This document shows positions 1-5,470 of a DNA stretch of 10,224 nt, piece after piece. The notes below the pieces were generated by a model, which saw nothing but the letters and a program-made list of their open reading frames with translations, was not told the origin of the DNA and ran no database searches. The translations under genes and the position numbers were made by a program. This DNA is from CAZEBW01 sp964510205 (GTDB taxonomy: Bacteria > Chloroflexota > Anaerolineae > VGOG01). Numbering within the stretch: the stretch's first letter is position 1; every line of letters begins with the position of its first letter. The DNA is taken from positions 1 to 10,224 of the forward strand of contig CAZEBW010000108.1 of the NCBI GenBank assembly GCA_964510205.1, written 5' to 3'.

Positions 1-39
1 GTATGTGGGCAACTGTCGTCGTTTCAGTTGTCCACATAC
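1..39. repeat. 14-bp inverted repeat / hairpin in the leader
   Basis: GTATGTGGGCAACT (1-14) pairs with AGTTGTCCACATAC (26-39) around an 11-nt loop. There is one non-Watson-Crick position (G9 opposite T31, which can wobble in RNA). It begins exactly at the window edge, so it may be longer. No T-run follows on the plus strand, so it is not an obvious intrinsic terminator for an upstream gene. An RNA structure, an operator or one end of a larger repeat are all possible. Confidence 0.6.
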
Positions 40-175
40 CCACAGCCTGGGAGCAAGCGGGAGCCAGTGATTACTCTCTAAATTCCAGCGCGAGTTGTCT
101 CACAATGCTTGACACATTCCGAAACCCGTTACCCGTTACTCGTTGACTCGTTACTTAAACCGTGAGGAGGTCGAG
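40..175 (+). promoter_or_regulatory. Leader of the kinase pair with a TTGACA box and CGTTAC repeats
   Basis: No gene is visible here. A perfect TTGACA lies at 109-114, but 16-18 nt downstream I see no convincing TATAAT-like hexamer, so the promoter call is weak. At 126-154 the motif CGTTAC or CGTTGAC recurs four times in tandem, directly before the ribosome-binding site AGGAGG at 165-170. That site sits 5 nt from a TTG codon at 176 and decides the start of the first kinase. Confidence 0.35.
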
Positions 176-862
176 TTGCCTGAGAACGTATACATTGCCA
201 TTGAAGGACCCATCGGGGTGGGTAAGACCACCCTGGCCCGTCTGATCAGGGACGAGTTCGACGCTGAGCTGCTTCTGGAGGTGTTTGAGGAGAATCCCTT
301 CCTGAGCGATTTCTACGCCGACCGCGAGAGGTACGCTTTCCAGACCCAGATCTTCTTCTTGCTGAGCCGCTATCGGCACCAGCGGCAGGTCGTCCCAGCG
401 GCCTTGCAGCACAGCACCCTCATCAGCGACTACACCTTTGCCAAGGACCGACTGTTCGCCCACCTAAACCTGAAGGGCGACGAGCTGGAGATGTACGAGC
501 GGGTGCACGACATCCTGGCTGAGAAGATCACCCTCCCCGATTTGATCGTCTACCTCAAGGCCGACACGGATGTCCTGATGAAGCGCATCGCCTTCCGCGA
601 CCGTACCTACGAGCGGGAGATGGATCGGGACTACATGGAGGCGCTGCGCACTGCATACCAGCGGTTCTTCGCCGATTGTGATCTGGCCCCCGTTCTGCCC
701 ATTGACACCAACGAGATCAACATCGTTGACAAGCCCCAGGACCTGGCTCAGGTGGTGGGTCACATCAAGTCGGCACTGGAAAAAGGCATCTATCAGCGGC
801 CTCTCCCGCGAATGCACGATGGAAGACGGGATGTCCGCCTGACCAACCACCTACCTGACTAA
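176..862 (+). CDS. Deoxynucleoside kinase (dGK-like paralogue)
   Basis: A 228-residue cytosolic kinase of the dCK/dGK family, which phosphorylates deoxynucleosides from a nucleoside triphosphate in the salvage pathway. The P-loop GPIGVGKTT is at residues 11-19. The 'LLEVFEENPF' segment (33-42) carries the conserved Glu after strand 2, Q56 and Q58 are in the substrate helix, SDYTFAKD is at 84-91, and an Arg-rich lid (RDRTYERE) is at 141-148. The Asp-Tyr form of the D-R motif resembles the Bacillus dGK rather than the dCK type. An in-frame TTG at 143 would give 11 more residues, but AGGAGG at 165-170 sits 5 nt before the TTG at 176 and the family normally begins just ahead of the P-loop strand, so I chose 176. 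A basic C-terminal tail of about 25 residues extends past the usual end. Substrate preference is inferred from motif resemblance only. Confidence 0.9.
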   Translation: MPENVYIAIEGPIGVGKTTLARLIRDEFDAELLLEVFEENPFLSDFYADRERYAFQTQIFFLLSRYRHQRQVVPAALQHSTLISDYTFAKDRLFAHLNLKGDELEMYERVHDILAEKITLPDLIVYLKADTDVLMKRIAFRDRTYEREMDRDYMEALRTAYQRFFADCDLAPVLPIDTNEINIVDKPQDLAQVVGHIKSALEKGIYQRPLPRMHDGRRDVRLTNHLPD

Positions 863-876
863 AGGAGGACGCAAGG

Positions 877-1512
877 GTGAAAAGATTCATCGCCATAGCA
901 GGCAACATGGGCGTGGGCAAGTCCGCTCTGACCAAGCTTCTGAGTGAGAAGCTGGGCTGGGAGCCTTTCTACGAGGCCGTGGATGACAATCCTTATTTGG
1001 CCGACTTCTACAAGGACATGCGAAAGTGGGCCTTCCATTCGCAGGTCTTCTTCCTCTCTCGGCGCTTGCGTCACCATCACCAACTTCTCAATCGCCCCAA
1101 CTCGGTGATCCAGGACCGCACGGTGTACGAGGACGCCGAGATCTTCGCCGAGAATCTCTACCGCCAGGAGCACATGGGGGAGCGGGATTATCGCAGCTAC
1201 CGCGAGCTGTACGAGGTCTTGACCATGTTTCTGCCGCCGCCTGACCTGGTTGTCTATCTACAGGCTTCGGTGCCCACGCTGGCCCAGCGCATCGCTATGC
1301 GAGGACGCGATTTCGAGCAGGACATCCCCACCGAGTACCTGGAGCAGCTTAACGGACTATACAAGGAGTGGGCTCATAGTTTCACCCTCTGCCCCATGCT
1401 TACCGTGCCCTCTGACACCCTGGATTTCGTCAAATACAACTCCCACATGGAGCTGGTCACGGCCAAAATCATGGAGAAACTACACGGCAAGGAGACTGTG
1501 ATTTTTGATTAG
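877..1512 (+). CDS. Deoxynucleoside kinase (dCK/dAK-like paralogue)
   Basis: A 211-residue paralogue of the preceding gene, starting at GTG 14 nt after its stop. An AGGAGG at 863-868 gives 8-nt spacing. The P-loop is GNMGVGKSA (residues 9-17), EAVDDNPYLADFY (33-45) carries the catalytic Glu region, Q56 is conserved, QDRTVYEDAEIFA (79-91) is the D-R-(S/T) motif, and RGRDFEQ (142-148) is the lid. The DRT-YED form resembles the Bacillus Dck and the Lactobacillus dAK/dCK-type subunits, in contrast to the D-Y form of its neighbour. In Bacillus (dgk-dck) and Lactobacillus, such kinases are also encoded side by side, and the Lactobacillus subunits form heterodimers. Heterodimer formation here is inference. 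The pair probably shares one transcript. Exact base specificity cannot be read from the sequence. Confidence 0.9.
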   Translation: MKRFIAIAGNMGVGKSALTKLLSEKLGWEPFYEAVDDNPYLADFYKDMRKWAFHSQVFFLSRRLRHHHQLLNRPNSVIQDRTVYEDAEIFAENLYRQEHMGERDYRSYRELYEVLTMFLPPPDLVVYLQASVPTLAQRIAMRGRDFEQDIPTEYLEQLNGLYKEWAHSFTLCPMLTVPSDTLDFVKYNSHMELVTAKIMEKLHGKETVIFD

Positions 1513-1531
1513 TTGGACAATGTTAAGTTGA

Positions 1532-1634
1532 TGTCATTGCGAGGCATCTTTTTGCCGAAGCAATCTCCAACCTGCGATTGAGGAGATTGCGTGCAACCTA
1601 CGGTTGCCTTTCCCTACGGTCGCTCGCAATGACA
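1532..1634. repeat. REP/MITE-like palindromic element, copy 1
   Basis: The ends TGTCATTGCGAG (1532-1543) and CTCGCAATGACA (1623-1634) are a perfect 12-bp inverted repeat. Inside, GCAATCTCC (1560-1568) and GGAGATTGC (1582-1590) form a second perfect arm pair. The same ends and inner arms recur at 5219-5308, and part of the interior recurs inverted at 5439-5470, so this is a dispersed family. It fills most of the 157-nt gap between the second kinase and the PLP enzyme and could fold in the transcript between them. No transposase is encoded, so it would need to be mobilised in trans if it is mobile at all. Confidence 0.85.
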
Positions 1635-1669
1635 CGACATAGACAACCAACCCATAAGGAGGTAAAGAA

Positions 1670-2716
1670 GTGGGCATCGAATGGGACGCCAATAAGAACG
1701 CAGCGGGAAACATGTTCGAGGCCATCGGCCGCACGCCGCTGGTGAAGCTCAACAGTGTGACCAAGGGGGTGAAGCCGCAGATTCTGGGCAAGGTCGAGTA
1801 CTTCAGCCCTAGCGGCAGTTTGAAGGACCGCATCTACTATCGCATGATCACCGAGGCCCTCAAGCGCGGCGATTTGAAGCCGGGCATGACGATCATCGAA
1901 AGCTCCACCGGCAACGCCGGCATCGCCTGCGCCTTCGTGGGCGGAATGCTGGGCTATGCGGTGATCATCGTCATGCCCGCTGGCATGAGCGAGGAGCGCA
2001 AAATGATCATGCGCGCCTACGGCGCCCAGATCATCGAGACGCCAGGCGGAGAGAGCGACGTGGACCTCTGCCTGGAGAAGGTGGCGGAGATCAAGGCCTC
2101 CACGCCGGGGAAGTACTGGGAACCAAACCAGTACGGCAATCCGGATAACATCGCCACCCATTTCACCACCACCGGCCCCGAAATTTGGGATCAGACGGGT
2201 GGGGAGGTGGACGTCTTCCTCGCTACCCAGGGCACCGGCGGGACGTTGACCGGCATCGGCCGCTATCTGAGGGAGAGGAAGCCTGAGGTCAAGCTCTTCG
2301 CTGTGGAGCCGACCGAGGCCCCCATGCTCGCCAAGCGCGAGTGGGGCTCCCACCGCATCGAGGGCATCGGCGATGGGTTCGTTCCCCGCAATTTAGACCT
2401 GTCCATCCTCAACGGCATCGTTCTCACCACCTCAGATGAAGCCATTGAGATGAGCAAGAGGCTGGCCCTGGAGGAAGGCATCTTCTGCGGCATCTCCTCC
2501 GGCAGCAACGTGGCGGCGGCCCTCAAGGTAGCCCAACGCTATCCTGAGGTGGGCCTCATCGTCACCATGATTAACGACACCGGCCAGCGCTACTTCTCCA
2601 CGGAGCTCTGCGGGGTGAAGAAAGAGATCGAGATCCCAGAGCGCGAGCACCCCATGGACGAATATACCAGGGAGCAATTGGACAAGTACCAAGCGGGGTG
2701 GGACATCGTCGAGTGA
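1670..2716 (+). CDS. Cysteine synthase-family PLP-dependent enzyme
   Basis: A 348-residue fold-type II PLP enzyme. It starts at GTG with AAGGAGGT at 1656-1663, 6 nt upstream. The Schiff-base lysine is K52 in SGSLKDR (48-54), the substrate loop is SSTGNAG (78-84), the PLP-phosphate-binding Gly-rich loop is GTGGTLTG (188-195), and GISSGSN (274-280) and DTGQRYFST (303-311) match the C-terminal motifs of O-acetylserine sulfhydrylase and cystathionine beta-synthase catalytic domains. Canonical cysteine synthases usually read GxSVKDR, TSGNTG and DSGERYLST, so this is a divergent member, about 30 residues longer than usual through a C-terminal tail. Cysteine synthesis is the likeliest role, but another beta-replacement reaction is possible. 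No CBS regulatory domain follows. The next gene begins 25 nt after its stop and may be co-transcribed, though the functions do not obviously connect. Confidence 0.85.
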   Translation: MGIEWDANKNAAGNMFEAIGRTPLVKLNSVTKGVKPQILGKVEYFSPSGSLKDRIYYRMITEALKRGDLKPGMTIIESSTGNAGIACAFVGGMLGYAVIIVMPAGMSEERKMIMRAYGAQIIETPGGESDVDLCLEKVAEIKASTPGKYWEPNQYGNPDNIATHFTTTGPEIWDQTGGEVDVFLATQGTGGTLTGIGRYLRERKPEVKLFAVEPTEAPMLAKREWGSHRIEGIGDGFVPRNLDLSILNGIVLTTSDEAIEMSKRLALEEGIFCGISSGSNVAAALKVAQRYPEVGLIVTMINDTGQRYFSTELCGVKKEIEIPEREHPMDEYTREQLDKYQAGWDIVE

Positions 2717-2741
2717 AAAGGGTGTCTTTAAGGAGGTCGTG

Positions 2742-5018
2742 ATGAGAGTAAGCAAAGCGATCGTGAAACTGGCGCTGGGAGCGATACTCCTCTCTCTGCT
2801 GCCAATCCATGTTGAGGCTGCACCCTTTGAGGCGAGAGATGCAAGTGTGAGGACGGGACGCAATCCTGCCGCGCCAGCGAGCCCGTCTTCAGCGACGTGG
2901 GGGACGTGGGTGGGCACTATCGGCCGAATGGCCACGGGTACGGCCACGGTCACCTTGACTCCAACCAGTACGTCCACACCAACCAGCACTTTCACGCCAA
3001 CGAGCACGCCTACGCAGACGCCCACCAGCACCGTCACGCCGACATCAACCATCACCCCCACGGCCACCTCGACGGCGACGAACACGCCTACGGAGACACC
3101 GACTATCACCCCCACGGCTACCACGACACCGACTAGCACCTCTACGCCAACGTCAACGGCGACCCCCACACTCACTGCCACGCCCAGTCCCACGCATACG
3201 CCCACCCCCACCAGCACTCCGACGCCAACTCCCTGCGACGATCTGATTCGCAACGGCGGCTTTGAAACGGCAGAGGACTGGACTATGGGGAATACCTCTC
3301 GACCAGCAGGGTATTCCACGGCTGTGGCTCGGTCAGGTTCCTGGGCCATGCGCTTGGGGATTACCGATCAGAGCGATGCCAAAACTTATTCCTCCGTCTA
3401 TCAAGAGGTAACGATCCCGGTTGGCGCAGCGAGTGCCAGGCTATCGTTTTGGTACTACCCCCTTTCGCAAGATAGCATTGACTACGATTGGCAAGAGGCG
3501 CTGATTTTGAATACCGAGCTACAGTTTCTTGATCGGGTGATGAAGGTGAACTCCAACAGCCAAGCCTGGACGCACCACACTTTCGACTTGTCGTCCTACA
3601 TAGGACAGACCATCATCCTCTACTTCAACGTCTACAACGATGGATTGGACAATCTCAAGACAGCCATGTATTTGGATGATGTGGCGGTGCAGGTCTCGTG
3701 CGCGACGACCACGGCAACCCCCACCTCCACGCCCACAGTCTCTAGCACGCCGACGAGTACGCCGACGGGTACGCCTACGGGTACGCCCACAGAAACGCCG
3801 ACCAGCACGCCTACCCCGACGGGTACCTTGCCTTCGACTCCAACTGGGACGCCGACGCTGACCCCCACGCCAACCGAAACTCGCGAGGCCTACGCTCTAT
3901 ATCTGCCGCTGATCTGGAAACGCTACCAATCGCCGGAAGCTCGGGCTCTGTGGGTGACGCGCTGGGATTACTCAGATGCAGAGGACGTCCAAGAAGTTGT
4001 GAATCGGGCCGCCGATGCCAACTTCAACGTCATCTTCTTCCAGGTGCGCGGCCAGGCCGATGCTTACTATCAATCCAACTACGAGCCCTGGGCGGCGAGG
4101 CTCACCGGCGCGCTGGGCCAAGATCCCGGTTGGGACCCTTTGGCTACCGCAGTAGGCTTGGCCCACGCCGCTGGCCTGGAGCTGCACGCCTGGGTCAATG
4201 TCTACCCCGCTTGGCTGGGCGAGACGCCCCCGTCCCCCTCAACCCCTGAGCACATGTACAGCCAATTCAACGAGCTCTACGGTGATCACTGGGTGCAGTG
4301 GAGTGACCAGGGTCAGCCCATGCAACTGAATCCGAGCTATCTCTGGGCCAGCCCTGGCCACCAGGCGGTTTCCGAGCGCATCGTGCAGGTTTGCGAGGAC
4401 ATCGTGGCCCGCTACGATGTGGACGGCCTGCATCTGGACCGCGTTCGATACTACCGGCCAGAGTACTCCCACGATCCGGTGAGCAGGGCCCGCTTTGAGG
4501 AAGAGAAGGCGGTCAACCCGGAGCTGAGCTGGGAAGATTGGCAGCGCTCGCAGGTCACATCTCTGGTGGGCAGTGTGTACGACGCCATCTCTGCTGATCC
4601 TGACCTGATGCTGACGGCGGCGGTCTGGCCCATCTACCAAGACCAATGGGGCTGGATCACCTGGGATGGCTACCATGGCTACTACCAGGACTCCCAGGGT
4701 TGGATGGGAGCAGAAGTCATGGATGCCATCGCGCCCATGCTCTACACCATCACCATCCAGGATTATCCCGACCGCTTCGACGTGTTGGTCCGAGATTTCG
4801 TGGCCAACGCCAACGGGCGGCACGTCTGGCCGGGCATCACCGCCGATTATGCTTCTTTCGACGAAATCTGGTCGAGAATCGAGATAGCTCGTCGGGCTGG
4901 GGCAGCGGGGCACGCGATTTTCGCCTACTCCCTCATCAACAAGTGGGACTATTGGGACGAGTTCCGCGATGGGCCGTATGCCGTTCCTGCCGAGGTTCCA
5001 GCCGCATCTTGGAAATAA
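2742..5018 (+). CDS. Secreted GHL10-family glycosidase-like protein with T/P linkers
   Basis: A 758-residue exported protein. Residues 1-26 are a signal peptide (basic start, LALGAILLSLLPI core, cleavage near VEA-AP). Next come a Thr/Pro/Ser linker (about 66-164), a module that looks like a beta-sandwich carbohydrate-binding domain (about 165-320; NGGFE near its start, YLDDVAV near its end), a second T/P linker (321-379), the motif ALYLPLIWKRY (385-395), and a TIM-barrel domain of the GHL10/DUF187 type (about 399-735) with ALWVTRWD, IFFQVRGQADAYY, DVDGLHLDRVRYY and a MLY..I.DYPD segment. E. coli DigH (YngK), a peptidoglycan glycosidase, belongs to this family, so cell-wall or polysaccharide cleavage is plausible but unproven. 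Only three Cys occur: C165 and C320 bracket the first module and could form a disulfide. AAGGAGGT (2730-2737) lies 4 nt from ATG 2742 and only 1 nt from GTG 2739, so ATG is preferred. Confidence 0.85.
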   Translation: MRVSKAIVKLALGAILLSLLPIHVEAAPFEARDASVRTGRNPAAPASPSSATWGTWVGTIGRMATGTATVTLTPTSTSTPTSTFTPTSTPTQTPTSTVTPTSTITPTATSTATNTPTETPTITPTATTTPTSTSTPTSTATPTLTATPSPTHTPTPTSTPTPTPCDDLIRNGGFETAEDWTMGNTSRPAGYSTAVARSGSWAMRLGITDQSDAKTYSSVYQEVTIPVGAASARLSFWYYPLSQDSIDYDWQEALILNTELQFLDRVMKVNSNSQAWTHHTFDLSSYIGQTIILYFNVYNDGLDNLKTAMYLDDVAVQVSCATTTATPTSTPTVSSTPTSTPTGTPTGTPTETPTSTPTPTGTLPSTPTGTPTLTPTPTETREAYALYLPLIWKRYQSPEARALWVTRWDYSDAEDVQEVVNRAADANFNVIFFQVRGQADAYYQSNYEPWAARLTGALGQDPGWDPLATAVGLAHAAGLELHAWVNVYPAWLGETPPSPSTPEHMYSQFNELYGDHWVQWSDQGQPMQLNPSYLWASPGHQAVSERIVQVCEDIVARYDVDGLHLDRVRYYRPEYSHDPVSRARFEEEKAVNPELSWEDWQRSQVTSLVGSVYDAISADPDLMLTAAVWPIYQDQWGWITWDGYHGYYQDSQGWMGAEVMDAIAPMLYTITIQDYPDRFDVLVRDFVANANGRHVWPGITADYASFDEIWSRIEIARRAGAAGHAIFAYSLINKWDYWDEFRDGPYAVPAEVPAASWK
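2940..3233 (+). repeat. Low-complexity T/P-coding repeat DNA, linker 1
   Basis: About 98 codons read as degenerate TPTST-, TPTAT- and TPTETP-type units with mixed third bases (ACG CCG, ACA CCA, ACC CCC and so on). The DNA is repetitive at the protein level but not a perfect tandem array, suggesting an old expansion that has diverged. The other frames and the complement stay open (Gly-Val or His-rich readings), which are by-products of the repeat. Confidence 0.85.
3702..3878 (+). repeat. Low-complexity T/P-coding repeat DNA, linker 2
   Basis: A second Thr/Pro linker, also containing TGTPTGTP units. It runs from just after C320 of the secreted protein to just before the YLPLI motif. Repeats of ACGCC(G/T)ACG type are more uniform here than in linker 1, so this stretch may be younger or more recently homogenised. 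It joins the Cys-bounded module to the barrel domain. Confidence 0.8.
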
Positions 5019-5031
5019 CGCCAGGCTCTCG

Positions 5032-5043
5032 TGTCATCGCGAG
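5032..5043. repeat. Solo end of the tgtcattgcgag element
   Basis: TGTCATCGCGAG differs at one base from the 12-nt end of the element copy at 1532. No matching opposite end follows at the expected distance before the next repeat begins, so it looks like a truncated copy starting 13 nt after the stop codon of the secreted protein. Confidence 0.5.
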
Positions 5044-5084
5044 TCTTCCATGGTACAGTGCGCCATCCGTAAGTGGCTGAAACT
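5042..5084 (+). repeat. 43-nt direct repeat, copy A
   Basis: Starts AGTCTTCCATGGTACAGTGC and matches copy B at 5168-5210 at 38 of 43 positions, with the first 22 identical. The two copies lie 126 nt apart and enclose the branched palindrome at 5081-5160. Confidence 0.8.
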
Positions 5085-5160
5085 TGGGCAAGGTTCGTAG
5101 TAACGGCTTTAGCCGTTGTTTGGCGGCAAAGCGACTAAAGTCGCCACTACGAACCAAGTT
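5081..5160. repeat. Branched palindromic repeat (ggttcgtagt family)
   Basis: Outer arms GGTTCGTAGT (5092-5101) and ACTACGAACC (5146-5155) pair perfectly. Beyond them AACTTG (5081-5086) pairs with CAAGTT (5155-5160), offset by a short insertion on the left side. Within lie two further hairpins: AACGGCT/AGCCGTT (5102-5117) and GCGACT/AGTCGC (5131-5144). The folded form is a closed stem with two side hairpins, a junction-like shape. No coding capacity. Confidence 0.8.
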
Positions 5161-5167
5161 TCTGAGT

Positions 5168-5210
5168 AGTCTTCCATGGTACAGTGCGCTATCCATAGGA
5201 GGCAGAAACT
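5168..5210 (+). repeat. 43-nt direct repeat, copy B
   Basis: Second copy of the repeat at 5042-5084. All five mismatches are in its second half. It lies immediately right of the branched palindrome and 8 nt left of the second palindromic element. Confidence 0.8.
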
Positions 5211-5218
5211 CCCGAAAG

Positions 5219-5308
5219 TGTCACTGCGAGGAGCGCATTTTGCGACGAAGCAGTCCCCTTGCCGCTAGAAGGAGATTGCTTCGGGCGCTACGCGCCCTCG
5301 CAATGACA
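5219..5308. repeat. REP/MITE-like palindromic element, copy 2
   Basis: The ends TGTCACTGCGAG (5219-5230) and CTCGCAATGACA (5297-5308) are an inverted repeat with one mismatch. The inner arms are CGAAGCAGTCCCCTT (5246-5260) and AAGGAGATTGCTTCG (5269-5283). A further perfect hairpin, GGGCGC/GCGCCC, occupies 5283-5297. The ends and inner arms match copy 1 at 1532-1634, but the centre differs. Confidence 0.85.
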
Positions 5309-5328
5309 CAAACTGTGTGTTTAGACGC

Positions 5329-5374
5329 AAAAGAGCCGCTGATGCCAGTGCACTTCACTGGCATCAGCGGCTCT
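5329..5374 (-). terminator. Intrinsic terminator between convergent genes
   Basis: AGAGCCGCTGATGCCAGTG (5332-5350) and its exact complement (5356-5374) form a 19-bp perfect stem with a 5-nt loop. Read on the minus strand the stem runs into TTTT then GCG (5332 down to 5326), which suits termination of the maf transcript. On the plus strand it is followed by CTTCTT, a weak U-tract, so it could also stop the transcript of the secreted-protein gene. It lies 95 nt beyond the maf stop. Confidence 0.75.
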
Positions 5375-5384
5375 CTTCTTGCTC

Positions 5385-5432
5385 GGCCTGGATTCCTTCG
5401 ACGGGCTCAGGACAGGCTGCCAGATCCAGGCC
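5385..5432. repeat. Inverted repeat enclosing a ttcgacgggctcaggacagg-type motif
   Basis: GGCCTGGAT (5385-5393) pairs with ATCCAGGCC (5424-5432). The enclosed CTTCGACGGGCTCAGGACAG (5397-5416) resembles a short motif I recognise as recurring between genes in many unrelated environmental genomes. That recognition is from memory and untested. Confidence 0.5.
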
Positions 5433-5438
5433 AAAAGC

Positions 5439-5470
5439 GGGAGGCAACCGCGGTTGCACGCAATCCCCTC
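5439..5470 (-). repeat. Inverted fragment of palindromic element copy 1, abutting the maf stop
   Basis: Read on the minus strand this matches the interior of copy 1 (about 1582-1613). A block of 14 nt (GATTGCGTGCAACC) is identical, followed by CGGTTGCC in both. It includes the perfect 14-nt palindrome GCAACCGCGGTTGC (5444-5457). Its right end overlaps the maf stop codon (5469-5471), so the insertion may have fixed where the reading frame ends. Confidence 0.65.

Noticed and set aside
1513..1669. Possible riboswitch upstream of the cysteine-synthase-like gene (for example SAM or T-box)
   Set aside because: The structure is fully explained by the dispersed palindromic element, copies of which lie elsewhere away from sulfur genes. 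No riboswitch core motif was recognised.
1598..2353. 251-residue minus-strand frame opposite the PLP enzyme
   Set aside because: It is antisense to a gene with complete family motifs. High GC keeps the opposite frame open.
2897..3136. His-rich plus-strand frame (HGHGHLD-like) that could look metal-binding
   Set aside because: It is a shifted reading of the T/P linker DNA. The secreted protein's signal peptide and domains support the other frame.
2432..3349. 305-residue minus-strand frame rich in VGV units
   Set aside because: It is the complement of the T/P-coding repeat plus the end of the PLP enzyme. Its Gly-Val repetition is an automatic by-product, and there is no ribosome-binding site or family resemblance.
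5042..5210. Possible CRISPR array from two direct repeats with a spacer-like centre
   Set aside because: There are only two copies, diverged in their second halves. The centre is itself a palindrome, spacing is not array-like, and no cas gene is nearby.
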